Both the position numbers and the translations under genes were made by a program. The notes below the pieces were generated by a model. It was not told the DNA's origin, made no database searches, and saw only the letters and a program-made list of their open reading frames with translations. Below are positions 9,446 through 17,159 of a DNA stretch of 46,890 bases, piece by piece (position 1 is the first letter of the stretch; each line of letters opens with the position of its first letter). Source of the DNA: a virus; the IMG/VR virus record IMGVR_UViG_3300032093_000230, positions 1-46,890 of that record; one strand, written 5' to 3'.

Positions 9446-10402
9446 ATGTCAACATTAAGAGTAGACAATATTAAATCAAGAACTGGATCGGTTGTAACGG
9501 TTCCAGAAACTAATACTCTTGCGGTGACGGGTATTGTTTCTGTTACAAGTACCGGTGGCATTACGAATGCTGGTAACCTGACTAACTCTGGTAATATTAC
9601 TAATAGTGGAAACTTTACTAACACTGGTAACCTAACAGTAACTGGAAATCTTAATGCGACTGCTGGTGTTATTACTGCTTCTAATCTTAATGTAACTAGC
9701 ACATTAACTCTTAATGATCTAACTGTTGGCGGAAATCTGTCTGTTAATGGAACCACAACAACAATTGATACTGTTAATTTAGTAGTAGAAGATAAGAACA
9801 TTGGTATTGGAACTACGTCAACTCCATCTAATACAACCGCAGATGGTGCTGGACTGACAATCTTTGGTGGTTCTGATGGAGATAAGACTTTTACTTGGAA
9901 TAGCAACTCTGATGCATTTGCGTTCAGTAATGCCGTTGATATTAAGGGTGCAGTAGAAACTGTAAGTACTGCATCAACCGTTGCTATTGCTGGGACTACA
10001 AATATTATATTAGAATGTGATGCCCAGAACGGAACTGTATTTACTCATAACCTTGCAAATGGGCAGGTTGGTATTGTTTCATTAAGAGACTTTCCTGCAA
10101 CAAAAAACTCTTTAACAACCTTCACGATTATCTTCACACAAAACGCAACTGGAACTGGTAATACTACTGGTTCTACTGGTATTGGAACTAATATTAGACT
10201 TACTCCTTATAATGTTGCTGGATTCTCAACTTCGGCAAGAGTTGCTACTGCATCAACAATAACAATTTCATCGACTGCAAATGATATTGATATTGTAAGT
10301 TTTGCAATTCATTATAATGGAAGTGGCACTGGAACAATTGGAAACTATAATGTTCTTGCCACGAACAATGGTAGTTTTAGATATGGTGGTTTAAGACCTT
10401 AA
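9446..10402 (+). CDS. Tail-fibre protein
   Basis: The protein has 318 residues. The N-terminal anchor 'MSTLRVDNIKSRTGS' belongs to a family also found at 14569, 17447, 25810, 29139 and 31060. A run of 'GNLTNSGNITNSGN' repeats forms the stalk (about 45-75). A central module with 'NLVVEDKNIGIGTT' and 'TADGAGLTIFGG' (about 113-145) and a C-terminal domain ('FTIIFTQNATGTGNT' to 'NNGSFRYGGLRP') are both shared with the protein at 29139. The gene ends just before the beta-helix gene, mirroring fibre-adhesin pairs elsewhere. Confidence 0.75.
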   Translation: MSTLRVDNIKSRTGSVVTVPETNTLAVTGIVSVTSTGGITNAGNLTNSGNITNSGNFTNTGNLTVTGNLNATAGVITASNLNVTSTLTLNDLTVGGNLSVNGTTTTIDTVNLVVEDKNIGIGTTSTPSNTTADGAGLTIFGGSDGDKTFTWNSNSDAFAFSNAVDIKGAVETVSTASTVAIAGTTNIILECDAQNGTVFTHNLANGQVGIVSLRDFPATKNSLTTFTIIFTQNATGTGNTTGSTGIGTNIRLTPYNVAGFSTSARVATASTITISSTANDIDIVSFAIHYNGSGTGTIGNYNVLATNNGSFRYGGLRP

Positions 10403-10415
10403 GGAGGGTTGAATA

Positions 10416-11393
10416 ATGTTTGAACATCATAAAAAAGAATCACCTGTCTTTACAGGTATCACAAGGGGTGTAGGTGGTTTTGGGTTTGGTAAGGCTAGTG
10501 CTGCTGCTGCATCACCTGTCGCCGGAGCACTTTCCCTTTCAGATTTTCCAAATGCATATCAAACTTTGATTAGTTCTAGTGCTAGTGCTGGGTATACTAT
10601 GATTTATGTTGATTCTGAATTTGGAAATGATGCTAATTCTGGAAATTCTATTACTGCACCGAAAAGAACTTTTTATAGTCTTTTTAATGTAGATGGCACT
10701 AGTGGACTTGCTGCTAATTCATGTATTGTAATCAAAGGATTTCATTATATTGATTGGAATACTAGTACTAGTCAACTTGGTGTCATTGATAATGGTACTA
10801 GTTATTTTAGAGTTATTGCTGCACCAGGACAAACTCTCTTAAGAGCTAGAAATTCTGGTGCTGGTCGTGATCACCACATCAGTGCTGGTGATTCTACTAC
10901 TAGATCTGATATTTATGGTGCTATATTAGAAAAAGTTAGAGATACTGCAAGAACTACTAATTATATGACTGCATTTCACGCTCCAAATAGTAGGGGTCGA
11001 TTTTATAATTGTGTTTTTAGAAGTGTTAATGCCAGTTCTAAAATCGCTCAAAATCCAATACAAAATGTAGGAGCTAGAGATCAAACTAATGATTTATTTA
11101 CTATGCATTATGATAATAGTGATGCAATAGTTTCTGATTCTTATTATTGTGTTCACTTGGGAACTTGGAATGGTAGTAATTATACTGGTGGTAGTAATTG
11201 TAATAATTATAACTGCACAGGAAATGATGCTTCCACTACTACATCGGGAGCAAATTCTACCAATACTTATGGTCAAACTATTAATAGTAATTTTTCTGTT
11301 GGGGTTGCTGATCGTGGAGTATATAATGGAACATATGCTTGGAATTCATCGAAATTTAATACTAGATTTTCTTATGCAAATCCGTATGAGTAA
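10416..11393 (+). CDS. Beta-helix protein in adhesin position
   Basis: The protein has 325 residues. It has a strong AAGGAGG ribosome site (10401-10407) overlapping the fibre stop codon. Residues 1-30 carry the adhesin-type anchor ('SPVFTGITRGVGGFGFGKA') seen in glycine-rich proteins of the same gene position. The rest is not glycine-rich: 'MIYVDSEFGNDANSGNS' followed by 'APKRTFYSL' is a typical entry into right-handed parallel beta-helices of polysaccharide lyases and tailspikes, and later N/S/T-rich turns fit stacked coils. I infer a carbohydrate-binding or depolymerising tip that replaces the usual glycine-rich adhesin. No catalytic residues can be assigned by eye. Confidence 0.6.
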   Translation: MFEHHKKESPVFTGITRGVGGFGFGKASAAAASPVAGALSLSDFPNAYQTLISSSASAGYTMIYVDSEFGNDANSGNSITAPKRTFYSLFNVDGTSGLAANSCIVIKGFHYIDWNTSTSQLGVIDNGTSYFRVIAAPGQTLLRARNSGAGRDHHISAGDSTTRSDIYGAILEKVRDTARTTNYMTAFHAPNSRGRFYNCVFRSVNASSKIAQNPIQNVGARDQTNDLFTMHYDNSDAIVSDSYYCVHLGTWNGSNYTGGSNCNNYNCTGNDASTTTSGANSTNTYGQTINSNFSVGVADRGVYNGTYAWNSSKFNTRFSYANPYE

Positions 11394-11410
11394 AAAGTAT
11401 AATCTGTAAT

Positions 11411-11439
11411 TTGACATTCTAACCAATCTCATATATAAT
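11411..11439 (+). promoter_or_regulatory. Consensus sigma70 promoter
   Basis: TTGACA (11411-11416), a 17-bp spacer, then TATAAT (11434-11439): both hexamers are perfect consensus. Predicted start is near 11446, 17 nt before the oxygenase ATG at 11463. It lies inside the late fibre region and would be read by host RNA polymerase early in infection. Confidence 0.85.
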
Positions 11440-11462
11440 AAACCTGAATACATTATTCACAT

Positions 11463-12083
11463 ATGGCATTTCAATCAATTTGGTATTTCAGTGATCTACC
11501 AGAAGACGTAGTAGATATTATCGAACGAGATCTCACAGAAAAGTTCGAAGAGCAAATGGCGGACTCCCGACTGCACGGAGACGCACTCAATAAAGATAAA
11601 CGAAACTCACAAAATGCTTGGATCCCTACCACACATTGGGTTGGTGGATTCGTATGGCATTACATTCAAAGAGCAAACCGTGAGAACTTCCTCTATGACT
11701 TGCACTGTATTGATGGAGAATCAATGCAGTTTACAAAGTATGAAGAGGGACAGTTTTATGGTTGGCATAATGACGCAGGACTTGCAACTCAATACAAACC
11801 CGTAAGTGTTGGTAATCGTCAAGAAGGTCTTGCACAAGACTTCCTGAATGAGAATGTTGAACTTGTACGGAAACTTTCTTTCGTGGTTCAGTTGAGCGAC
11901 CCCGATGATTATGAAGGTGGAAACCTGCAACTTCTTGATGAAGCAGGTAATAGTTATATTGCACCTCGTAAGCGTGGCACTGTAATCCTGTTTGATTCTC
12001 GCACACAGCACAGAGTTCTTAAAGTTACGAAAGGAACCCGTAAATCCCTTGTTGGATGGACGGTTGGCAAACGCTGGAAGTGA
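11463..12083 (+). CDS. 2OG-Fe(II) dioxygenase (prolyl-hydroxylase-like)
   Basis: The protein has 206 residues. The double-stranded beta-helix signature is clear: 'YGWHNDAG' supplies the H-x-D pair (H102, D104), 'YEGGNLQL' is the conserved loop, and 'FDSRTQHRVLKVTKGTRKSL' supplies the distal His (H183) and the 2-oxoglutarate-binding Arg (R193). Family members hydroxylate proteins or small molecules using oxygen, 2-oxoglutarate and iron; cyanophages often carry several. It is first in an operon driven by a consensus host promoter and is followed 8 nt later by a second oxygenase. The substrate is unknown. Confidence 0.85.
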   Translation: MAFQSIWYFSDLPEDVVDIIERDLTEKFEEQMADSRLHGDALNKDKRNSQNAWIPTTHWVGGFVWHYIQRANRENFLYDLHCIDGESMQFTKYEEGQFYGWHNDAGLATQYKPVSVGNRQEGLAQDFLNENVELVRKLSFVVQLSDPDDYEGGNLQLLDEAGNSYIAPRKRGTVILFDSRTQHRVLKVTKGTRKSLVGWTVGKRWK

Positions 12084-12091
12084 GGTAGAAA

Positions 12092-12820
12092 ATGGCAGAA
12101 CAAATGACAGAACTGCAACTGATGATGCAGGAAAGGATGAATACAGGTACTGCCTGGACTCACAACGAATCCTTTGAAAAGAATGGATATCTAGTTATTA
12201 AAGACTTGTGGAATCCTGAGGAACTCTATCATCCAGTTCCACAAGAGCGTGGACAACTGAACTGGTGGGGTAAAAAGATGGATCAGTTCACCCATCATGA
12301 AGTTGAGATGCAAGTTGAAGGTTCTCTTGCTCGTTATTGGCATCCACAATATCGCCAAATCCATTGTGGTATTCGTATGAAACTGGAAGAAGTATTGGGA
12401 CGTAAACTTTATAATACCTATTATTATGATCGTTATTATTTCCCAGGACAAGAACTTACCCGTCACGCAGATCGTGATGCTTGTGAGATTTCTGTAACGG
12501 TTCATATCAGCACTAATCTAACTGGTGAAGATGCTGACTGGCCGATCTGGATTAAAACACCAGATACTTATGCAGATAAAAAGAAGACACAGGTATTAGT
12601 TCCTGGTGAGAATCGTTCAGTGATTCTGAAACCTGGTGATGGAATGGTTTATAAAGGTTGTTCCAGACCTCATTGGCGTGATCCAATGCCAGGACTTAAT
12701 AGAAAAGGTAAAAAACTATTTGGTAAAAATCAAGAACAGTTGTACTACCATCAAATATTTTTTCACTACGTGTTACAAGATGGGCAGAGGGCACATTGCG
12801 CCTGGGACCGTGCCCGGTGA
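12092..12820 (+). CDS. 2OG-Fe(II) dioxygenase-like protein
   Basis: The protein has 242 residues. 'YYFPGQELTRHADRDACEIS' carries a probable H-x-D pair (H125, D127), with a likely distal His in 'YKGCSRPHWRDP' (H194). The spacing fits the 2OG-Fe(II) fold, though the 2OG-binding Arg is not obvious by eye. It is longer than and dissimilar to its neighbour at 11463, so it is a separate acquisition and not a tandem duplicate. Its stop is immediately followed by the late promoter of the endonuclease locus. Substrate unknown. Confidence 0.7.
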   Translation: MAEQMTELQLMMQERMNTGTAWTHNESFEKNGYLVIKDLWNPEELYHPVPQERGQLNWWGKKMDQFTHHEVEMQVEGSLARYWHPQYRQIHCGIRMKLEEVLGRKLYNTYYYDRYYFPGQELTRHADRDACEISVTVHISTNLTGEDADWPIWIKTPDTYADKKKTQVLVPGENRSVILKPGDGMVYKGCSRPHWRDPMPGLNRKGKKLFGKNQEQLYYHQIFFHYVLQDGQRAHCAWDRAR

Positions 12821-12828
12821 CCTAAATA
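12821..12828 (+). promoter_or_regulatory. Late promoter 1 of the HNH locus, CCTAAATA
   Basis: The element abuts the stop codon of the gene ending at 12820. A start 5-7 nt downstream (about 12834) would give a transcript that runs into the terminator at 12865 after roughly 50 nt, before any gene. Confidence 0.6.
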
Positions 12829-12833
12829 TAAGT

Positions 12834-12886
12834 GCCTGGGTTGGTGACACATTTCAGGTAGAATGGGGCGCTCTGGTGCCCTTTTC
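12834..12886 (+). ncRNA. Candidate small antisense-type RNA (HNH locus)
   Basis: Inferred RNA from late promoter 1 to the intrinsic terminator. Its bases 12839-12848 (GGTTGGTGAC) are the exact reverse complement of 12902-12911, which lie at the predicted 5' end of the endonuclease mRNA. No open reading frame is visible inside. The ends are predicted from promoter and terminator positions only. Confidence 0.4.
12865..12886 (+). terminator. Intrinsic terminator (HNH locus)
   Basis: Stem GGGCGC (12866-12871), loop TCTG, GTGCCC (12876-12881) with one G-T pair, followed by TTTTCTT. It would end transcription from the oxygenase operon and from late promoter 1. Confidence 0.7.
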
Positions 12887-12889
12887 TTG

Positions 12890-12897
12890 CATAAATA
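12890..12897 (+). promoter_or_regulatory. Late promoter 2 of the HNH locus, CATAAATA
   Basis: It sits 3 nt after the terminator and 4 nt before the right arm of the inverted repeat. A start 5-7 nt downstream puts the arm at the very 5' end of the endonuclease mRNA, which would have a leader of about 20 nt. Confidence 0.7.
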
Positions 12898-12922
12898 GTA
12901 CGTCACCAACCAAAGAGCAGTT

Positions 12923-13714
12923 ATGAACTACCTAAGGACTTACTGTAACCTTATACGAAACGCAGAGAAAAGAGGTTACAACAAAAGAAATGTGAAAATG
13001 TATGTGGAAGGACATCACGTTTTTCCAAGATCTCTTTATGGGCAGACAACAGAAGGGAACAAAAGGATTGTATATTTGACTGCCAGAGAACATTATATTG
13101 CTCACTCTCTATTAGAAAAAGCATTTATCAAAAGGTATGGAGAAAAGCATCCAAAAACAATAAAGATGACTCACGCTTTTTGGAAAATGAATCATCATAA
13201 AAGTGGTGATAAAGAATATTATTGCAACTCACGTCTTTATGAAGGATTAAAAATAAGAGTTGGTAATGCTGTTGGTGATAGGTGTCGTGGTGTGAAATCC
13301 AAAAAAGAACACGTTGATAAGATGCGAAAAACAAAGTTTGTTTATGAATATTTGATTACAGATCCAAATGGTAAAGAATATATTACTCAAAGTTTGAAAA
13401 GTTTTTGTTTAGAACATAACTTACACAACCCTACTATGTGTTATGTTTGTATGGGAAAGAGAAATCATTATAAAGGTTGGACTGCTAAAATAACAAATAC
13501 GATTAGACCAAACTTGATTATGAGCGATGAGCAAAGGGAGTTATGCCGAAAAGCAAGATTGAAAACTTATTATTTCTTATCGCCAGATAATAATATTGTA
13601 AAAGTTGATGATATTGATGAACATTGTAAAGATTTTGGATTGAGTAAAAGACAGATGCAAAGATTATCAAGATTTGAAGTAGATCATCATCGTGGTTGGA
13701 GATTGCCAGTATGA
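12923..13714 (+). CDS. HNH homing endonuclease
   Basis: The protein has 263 residues. The N-terminal HNH core reads 'VEGHHVFPRSLYG' (H31, H32), N46 and 'LTAREHYIAHSLL' (H57, H61), the form common in free-standing phage endonucleases. A basic middle part is followed by two DNA-binding-type repeats: 'SFCLEHNLHNPTMCYVCMGK' with 'HYKGW' near residue 190, and 'CKDFGLSKRQMQRLSRFE' with 'HRGWRL' at the end. Such enzymes nick or cut a target in a relative lacking the gene and drive their own spread. The flanking genes look intact, so it is free-standing and not in an intron. It overlaps the next gene by ATGA. The ribosome site is weak (AGAG) and lies right after the inverted-repeat arm. Confidence 0.85.
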   Translation: MNYLRTYCNLIRNAEKRGYNKRNVKMYVEGHHVFPRSLYGQTTEGNKRIVYLTAREHYIAHSLLEKAFIKRYGEKHPKTIKMTHAFWKMNHHKSGDKEYYCNSRLYEGLKIRVGNAVGDRCRGVKSKKEHVDKMRKTKFVYEYLITDPNGKEYITQSLKSFCLEHNLHNPTMCYVCMGKRNHYKGWTAKITNTIRPNLIMSDEQRELCRKARLKTYYFLSPDNNIVKVDDIDEHCKDFGLSKRQMQRLSRFEVDHHRGWRLPV

Positions 13715-14265
13715 AAGCACCACTCTTTGAATATCCATCATACCAATACCAAATAGACGACTGGGACTTTAAGCGCCGTGGACTTCTCAACAGAATCAAC
13801 TCTCAAAAGTTTGTAAGAACCACTCTTCAAACTTTTGAGACTGATCGCCAAACAAATAAAAAGTCATACCTACATTACTTCCAAGACCTCATCAGACCTC
13901 AACTGTTTGAGTTCTGTCAGGAAGCACAAGTAACTTGTAGTATGACTGATTGTTGGGCAGTGAGATATAAACAAGGAGATCATCAGACAGTTCACAACCA
14001 TAAAAGTTGGGGATTCTCTGGTGTTCTTTATGTGGAGTATGATTCGAAACATCATACTCCTACTTGCTTTGTAGCACCTTGGCAAGATCCGAGAACTGAT
14101 ACAACAACTCTTGCACATCCACAAGATGTAAAAGAAGGAACACTGTTTATTGTTCCTTCTTATACTTTACACTTCGTTCATCCCAATCAATCGAGAAAAC
14201 AAAGAACAATCATTGCGTTTGATTTACTTCCTAAACTTCCAGACCATCAAGCAATAAATAGTTGA
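13711..14265 (+). CDS. Putative 2OG-Fe(II) oxygenase (TIGR02466-like)
   Basis: I chose the ATG at 13711, which overlaps the endonuclease stop as ATGA, giving 184 residues. 'QTVHNHKSWGFSGVLYV' carries an H-x-H pair (H95, H97), 'SYTLHFVHPN' two distal histidines (H154, H157) and 'SRKQRTIIAF' a basic residue (R165). This arrangement, with 'SGVLYV' right after the first His pair, resembles the fourth oxygenase at 33419 and the TIGR02466/PF13759 group. It depends on translation through the endonuclease gene or its promoters, which is odd for a moron enzyme and suggests that the endonuclease landed between members of an oxygenase cluster. Confidence 0.65.
   Translation: MKAPLFEYPSYQYQIDDWDFKRRGLLNRINSQKFVRTTLQTFETDRQTNKKSYLHYFQDLIRPQLFEFCQEAQVTCSMTDCWAVRYKQGDHQTVHNHKSWGFSGVLYVEYDSKHHTPTCFVAPWQDPRTDTTTLAHPQDVKEGTLFIVPSYTLHFVHPNQSRKQRTIIAFDLLPKLPDHQAINS
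14253..14260 (+). promoter_or_regulatory. Late promoter (-10), AATAAATA
   Basis: The element lies inside the 3' end of the oxygenase gene, 20 nt before the ATG at 14281. Confidence 0.6.
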
Positions 14266-14280
14266 AAATCATTTGTAAAG

Positions 14281-14535
14281 ATGGCATACTTTATAAAGAA
14301 AGTTCAAAGTATTCAAGGAAATCAACAGGTCATTTATTATCAAGGTGATAAGCGTTGGTCAACTAACTTTGATGATCGTAAACTTTATTCACTAAAAAGT
14401 GAGGCAACCACTGAACTCTACGAGTTTGGTGGTTCTGTTGTAAAGAACGAAGGATATAATCCAAATCCAATTGATGCCGATGGTGATGGAATGGTTCAGG
14501 AAGGAACAGAATTTGAAAGATCAGTTGGCACTTGA
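14281..14535 (+). CDS. Small protein with calcium-loop motif
   Basis: The protein has 84 residues and is not recognised as a named family. The front half is hydrophilic beta-like ('VIYYQGDKRWSTNF'). The C-terminal part has 'NPIDADGDGMVQEGTEFER', a D-x-D-x-D-G loop like those of dockerin/EF-hand calcium sites, although position 12 is Thr with Glu at 13. Similar tails occur on other phage structural proteins. It has its own late promoter and is followed by the next late cassette, so a virion role is likely. Confidence 0.6.
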   Translation: MAYFIKKVQSIQGNQQVIYYQGDKRWSTNFDDRKLYSLKSEATTELYEFGGSVVKNEGYNPNPIDADGDGMVQEGTEFERSVGT

Positions 14536-14539
14536 ATAG

Positions 14540-14547
14540 CATAAATA
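14540..14547 (+). promoter_or_regulatory. Late promoter (-10), CATAAATA
   Basis: The element lies 21 nt before the ATG at 14569 and drives the pair 14569-17142. Confidence 0.75.
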
Positions 14548-14568
14548 ACTGAAAAGTAGCGTAAAGAG

Positions 14569-15261
14569 ATGTCGCAATTAAGTGTTGATTCCATAACTGG
14601 TAGAGTATCAGGAACAGCACCGTCTTTGCCAAACGGTGCTGTTGTTACTGGTGTTGTAACTGCCACAACTTTTAGTGGTAATGTTACTGGAAACCTCACT
14701 GGCAATGTCACAGGTAACTTAACAGGAACTGCATCAGCAGCAACACTGGCAACCAATGCACAAGGACTAACTGGTTCTCCAAGTATTTCTGTTTCTGGTG
14801 TTAATAACACTGGTATTTCAACACTAACTGATACAAGACTTTCATCTATTGCGGATAAAACCACTCTGGTCAGTGGTAATACTGTAAGTCTTGTCTACAA
14901 TACTGGTGGTGGTAATGTTGCGATCTGCACAAACCCAACAGGACCTATCACACTCAATGTAACTGGTATTCCAACTGATAGTTCTTTTGATAATCGTGCA
15001 ATCTCATTTGCGGTCATTGTTCAGCAAGGTGCAACTGCTTATGGTTGCACAAACGTAACTCTGAATGGTGTTGCTTTTGGTGCAAATGCAACTGCTGGAT
15101 TGCAGACTCATATTGCATATGTTTCGGGAACGGTAGCAACGGCAAGCACCACTGGTTATGATGTCTTTAACTTTACTGGTATTAATACTGTTGGTTCTGC
15201 GGCATCAACACTTAACTACAAGTTACTCTCAAACGTAAGCGGCGGATATAGAAGGTACTGA
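14569..15261 (+). CDS. Tail-fibre protein
   Basis: The protein has 230 residues. The anchor 'MSQLSVDSITGRVSG' is followed by 'PSLPNGAVVTGVVTATTF' and a short 'GNVTGNLTGNVTGNLTG' stalk (about 38-55). The C-terminal domain (about 95-230), from 'VSGNTVSLVYN' to 'NYKLLSNVSGGYRRY', is the one shared with 5038, 25810 and 31060. All four genes with this C-terminus are followed at once by a glycine-rich protein, so the domain is a good candidate for the adhesin-docking tip. The gap to the next gene is 3 nt. Confidence 0.75.
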   Translation: MSQLSVDSITGRVSGTAPSLPNGAVVTGVVTATTFSGNVTGNLTGNVTGNLTGTASAATLATNAQGLTGSPSISVSGVNNTGISTLTDTRLSSIADKTTLVSGNTVSLVYNTGGGNVAICTNPTGPITLNVTGIPTDSSFDNRAISFAVIVQQGATAYGCTNVTLNGVAFGANATAGLQTHIAYVSGTVATASTTGYDVFNFTGINTVGSAASTLNYKLLSNVSGGYRRY

Positions 15262-15264
15262 TTT

Positions 15265-17142
15265 ATGGCTCCTATCGTTACTTCTCTGGCATCGATTGTA
15301 AAACAGTTTGGTATTGGTGCTGTTATTTCTGCTGGTTCTGCTGGCGGACCTATCACTGCAACAGGTGGTGTGATTAGTGATTACGAAGTTTCTGGAACAT
15401 TTTATAGAGCACATATCTTCACTTCATCTGGAGCTCTCACAGTTACTTCTGGATCAGGCACTGTTGAATACCTTGTTGTTGCTGGAGGTGGTGGTGGAGG
15501 TGGAACAGATGCTGATGATACTGGTGGTGGTGGAGCCGGTGGATTTAAAACATCTACAAGTTCACTATCACTTGGATCTTATCCAATAGTTATTGGTGCT
15601 GGTGGGGCTGGAGGAGTTGCAGTCCAAGGATCTAATGGTGGAGATACTTCTCTATTTTCCTTTACAGCAGCTGGCGGCGGCGGTGGTGGTGCTGGCCCTC
15701 CGTCCGCTCCTATCCGACCTGGAATTTCCGGAGGATCTGGTGGTGGAGGAGGAGTATCTGGAAGTGCAGGAAGTGGAAATGTGTATTCACCAACCTCTCC
15801 ACTGTTTCCTTCACCCGCTCCCGGACAAGGAAATAATGGTGGTGGTGGATCTGGTCAAGGATCTATTGGCGGCGGCGGTGGTGGTGCAGGAGAAACAGGA
15901 AATACAGATGGTCAAGGATATGGTGGAGATGGTTCTTCAAATGTTTATGCGTATGGACCCACAAATCCAATAATGTATGCTGGAGGTGGTGGAGGTGGAA
16001 GATTTGGTGGTGCTGGGGCCCCAGGAGGTGATGGAGGCGGAGGTGCTGGTGGACCGACTGCAAATAGTAATGGTATTTCTGGAACTTATTCTACCGGAGG
16101 TGGTGGAGGTGGAGCTAGTAGAAATCCTGGTGGAGGCACTTGGATAGGTGGTTCTGGTGGTTCGGGAATCGTAATCGTCCGTTATGCTCTTCCTACATCT
16201 TCTGGAACCGCAAAAGCAACTGGTGGTGCTATCAGTTATTATAATGGTAAGACCATTCATACCTTTACGAGTTCTGGAACTTTCCAAACCACAACAGCAA
16301 TCCCAACAGCAGAAGTATTCATCGTAGCAGGTGGTGGTTCTGGTGGTCCGGACACTAACCCAACTAACTTTGCATCAGGTGGCGGTGGTGGTGCAGGTGG
16401 TGTTGTTTATCATCCTGGATTAGGATTTCCATCACCAGCAACTTATACGATTACTGTTGGTGCCGGTGGTGTTGCTCCAAGAGGATCTAGTCCAACCAAC
16501 AGAGGAACTGACGGTGCTGATACCACAGTAACGCATCCTTCTGGACCATATGTTGCATATCGTGGTGGTGCTGGTGGAGCAGGTTGGCCTGGTACAGGAT
16601 CTAATACTGGCGGTTCTTCTGGTGGTGCGGGAGATGGCGGAACAGCAGCGACAGCAGCACAACCGGCAACAAATCCAGGAGCAATAGAGTATGGAAACGC
16701 TGGTGGTTCTGGTGGTAGTGGTTCTCCTGGATATCCAGCAGGTGGAGGAGGTGGAGCCGGCGGTGTCGGTGGTGCAGGACCTTCTCCTTCATCTCCAATA
16801 GCGGGAGGTTTTGGTGGTATAGGACTGCAAGCACCACCATCATTTAGAAATCCTGCATCAACAGTAGGAGCTCCTGGTCCAGGTGGAGGTGGTTATTGGT
16901 TTGCTGGTGGTGGTGGTGGTGGTGTCTGGATTGGACCAAACGCGGGAGGTATTGGTGGTGGACCTGGTGGTCCTTTTGCCGGAGCAGGAAATGGTGGTAT
17001 GGGACCTAATGGACAAGATGGTGCAAATGCATTAGAGAACACAGGTTCTGGCGGCGGTGGAGCAACTGGTGCTCCTGGACCAGCTCTACGGTCTGGTGGC
17101 AAAGGTGGTTCCGGTATCGTTCTTATTGCATACCCAACATAA
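15265..17142 (+). CDS. Double-domain glycine-rich adhesin-like protein
   Basis: The protein has 625 residues. After the anchor ('MAPIVTSLASIVKQFGIGAV') come two full glycine-rich domains. The first runs from 'TATGGVISDYEV' to 'GGSGIVIVRYALP' (about 311). The second runs from 'KATGGAISYYNGKTIHTF' to 'GGSGIVLIAYPT' at the end. Each has 'EYLVVAGGGGGGGG'- or 'EVFIVAGGGSGG'-like strands followed by many polyglycine turns, as in polyglycine-II adhesins. It is paired with the fibre at 14569. The protein at 20953 has the same two-domain plan. Receptor binding is inferred. Confidence 0.7.
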   Translation: MAPIVTSLASIVKQFGIGAVISAGSAGGPITATGGVISDYEVSGTFYRAHIFTSSGALTVTSGSGTVEYLVVAGGGGGGGTDADDTGGGGAGGFKTSTSSLSLGSYPIVIGAGGAGGVAVQGSNGGDTSLFSFTAAGGGGGGAGPPSAPIRPGISGGSGGGGGVSGSAGSGNVYSPTSPLFPSPAPGQGNNGGGGSGQGSIGGGGGGAGETGNTDGQGYGGDGSSNVYAYGPTNPIMYAGGGGGGRFGGAGAPGGDGGGGAGGPTANSNGISGTYSTGGGGGGASRNPGGGTWIGGSGGSGIVIVRYALPTSSGTAKATGGAISYYNGKTIHTFTSSGTFQTTTAIPTAEVFIVAGGGSGGPDTNPTNFASGGGGGAGGVVYHPGLGFPSPATYTITVGAGGVAPRGSSPTNRGTDGADTTVTHPSGPYVAYRGGAGGAGWPGTGSNTGGSSGGAGDGGTAATAAQPATNPGAIEYGNAGGSGGSGSPGYPAGGGGGAGGVGGAGPSPSSPIAGGFGGIGLQAPPSFRNPASTVGAPGPGGGGYWFAGGGGGGVWIGPNAGGIGGGPGGPFAGAGNGGMGPNGQDGANALENTGSGGGGATGAPGPALRSGGKGGSGIVLIAYPT

Positions 17143-17145
17143 ATA
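17138..17145 (+). promoter_or_regulatory. Late promoter (-10), CATAAATA
   Basis: The element overlaps the stop codon of the adhesin gene and lies 14 nt before the ATG at 17160. Confidence 0.75.
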
Positions 17146-17159
17146 TCTAAAAACTCCCA

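Larger units (their letters stand above)
12839..12911 (+). repeat. Perfect 10-bp inverted repeat around terminator and promoter
   Basis: Arms GGTTGGTGAC (12839-12848) and GTCACCAACC (12902-12911) match 10 of 10. The 53 nt between them hold the terminator and late promoter 2. The right arm ends 11 nt before the endonuclease ATG. Confidence 0.9.

Noticed and set aside
12923-13714. HNH endonuclease as part of a group I intron
   Set aside because: Flanking genes are complete and no split gene or intron core is visible; it is free-standing.
15377-15973. Leu/Val-rich plus-strand frames inside glycine-rich genes
   Set aside because: They are the +1/+2 shadows of GGT-rich coding and lack ribosome sites.
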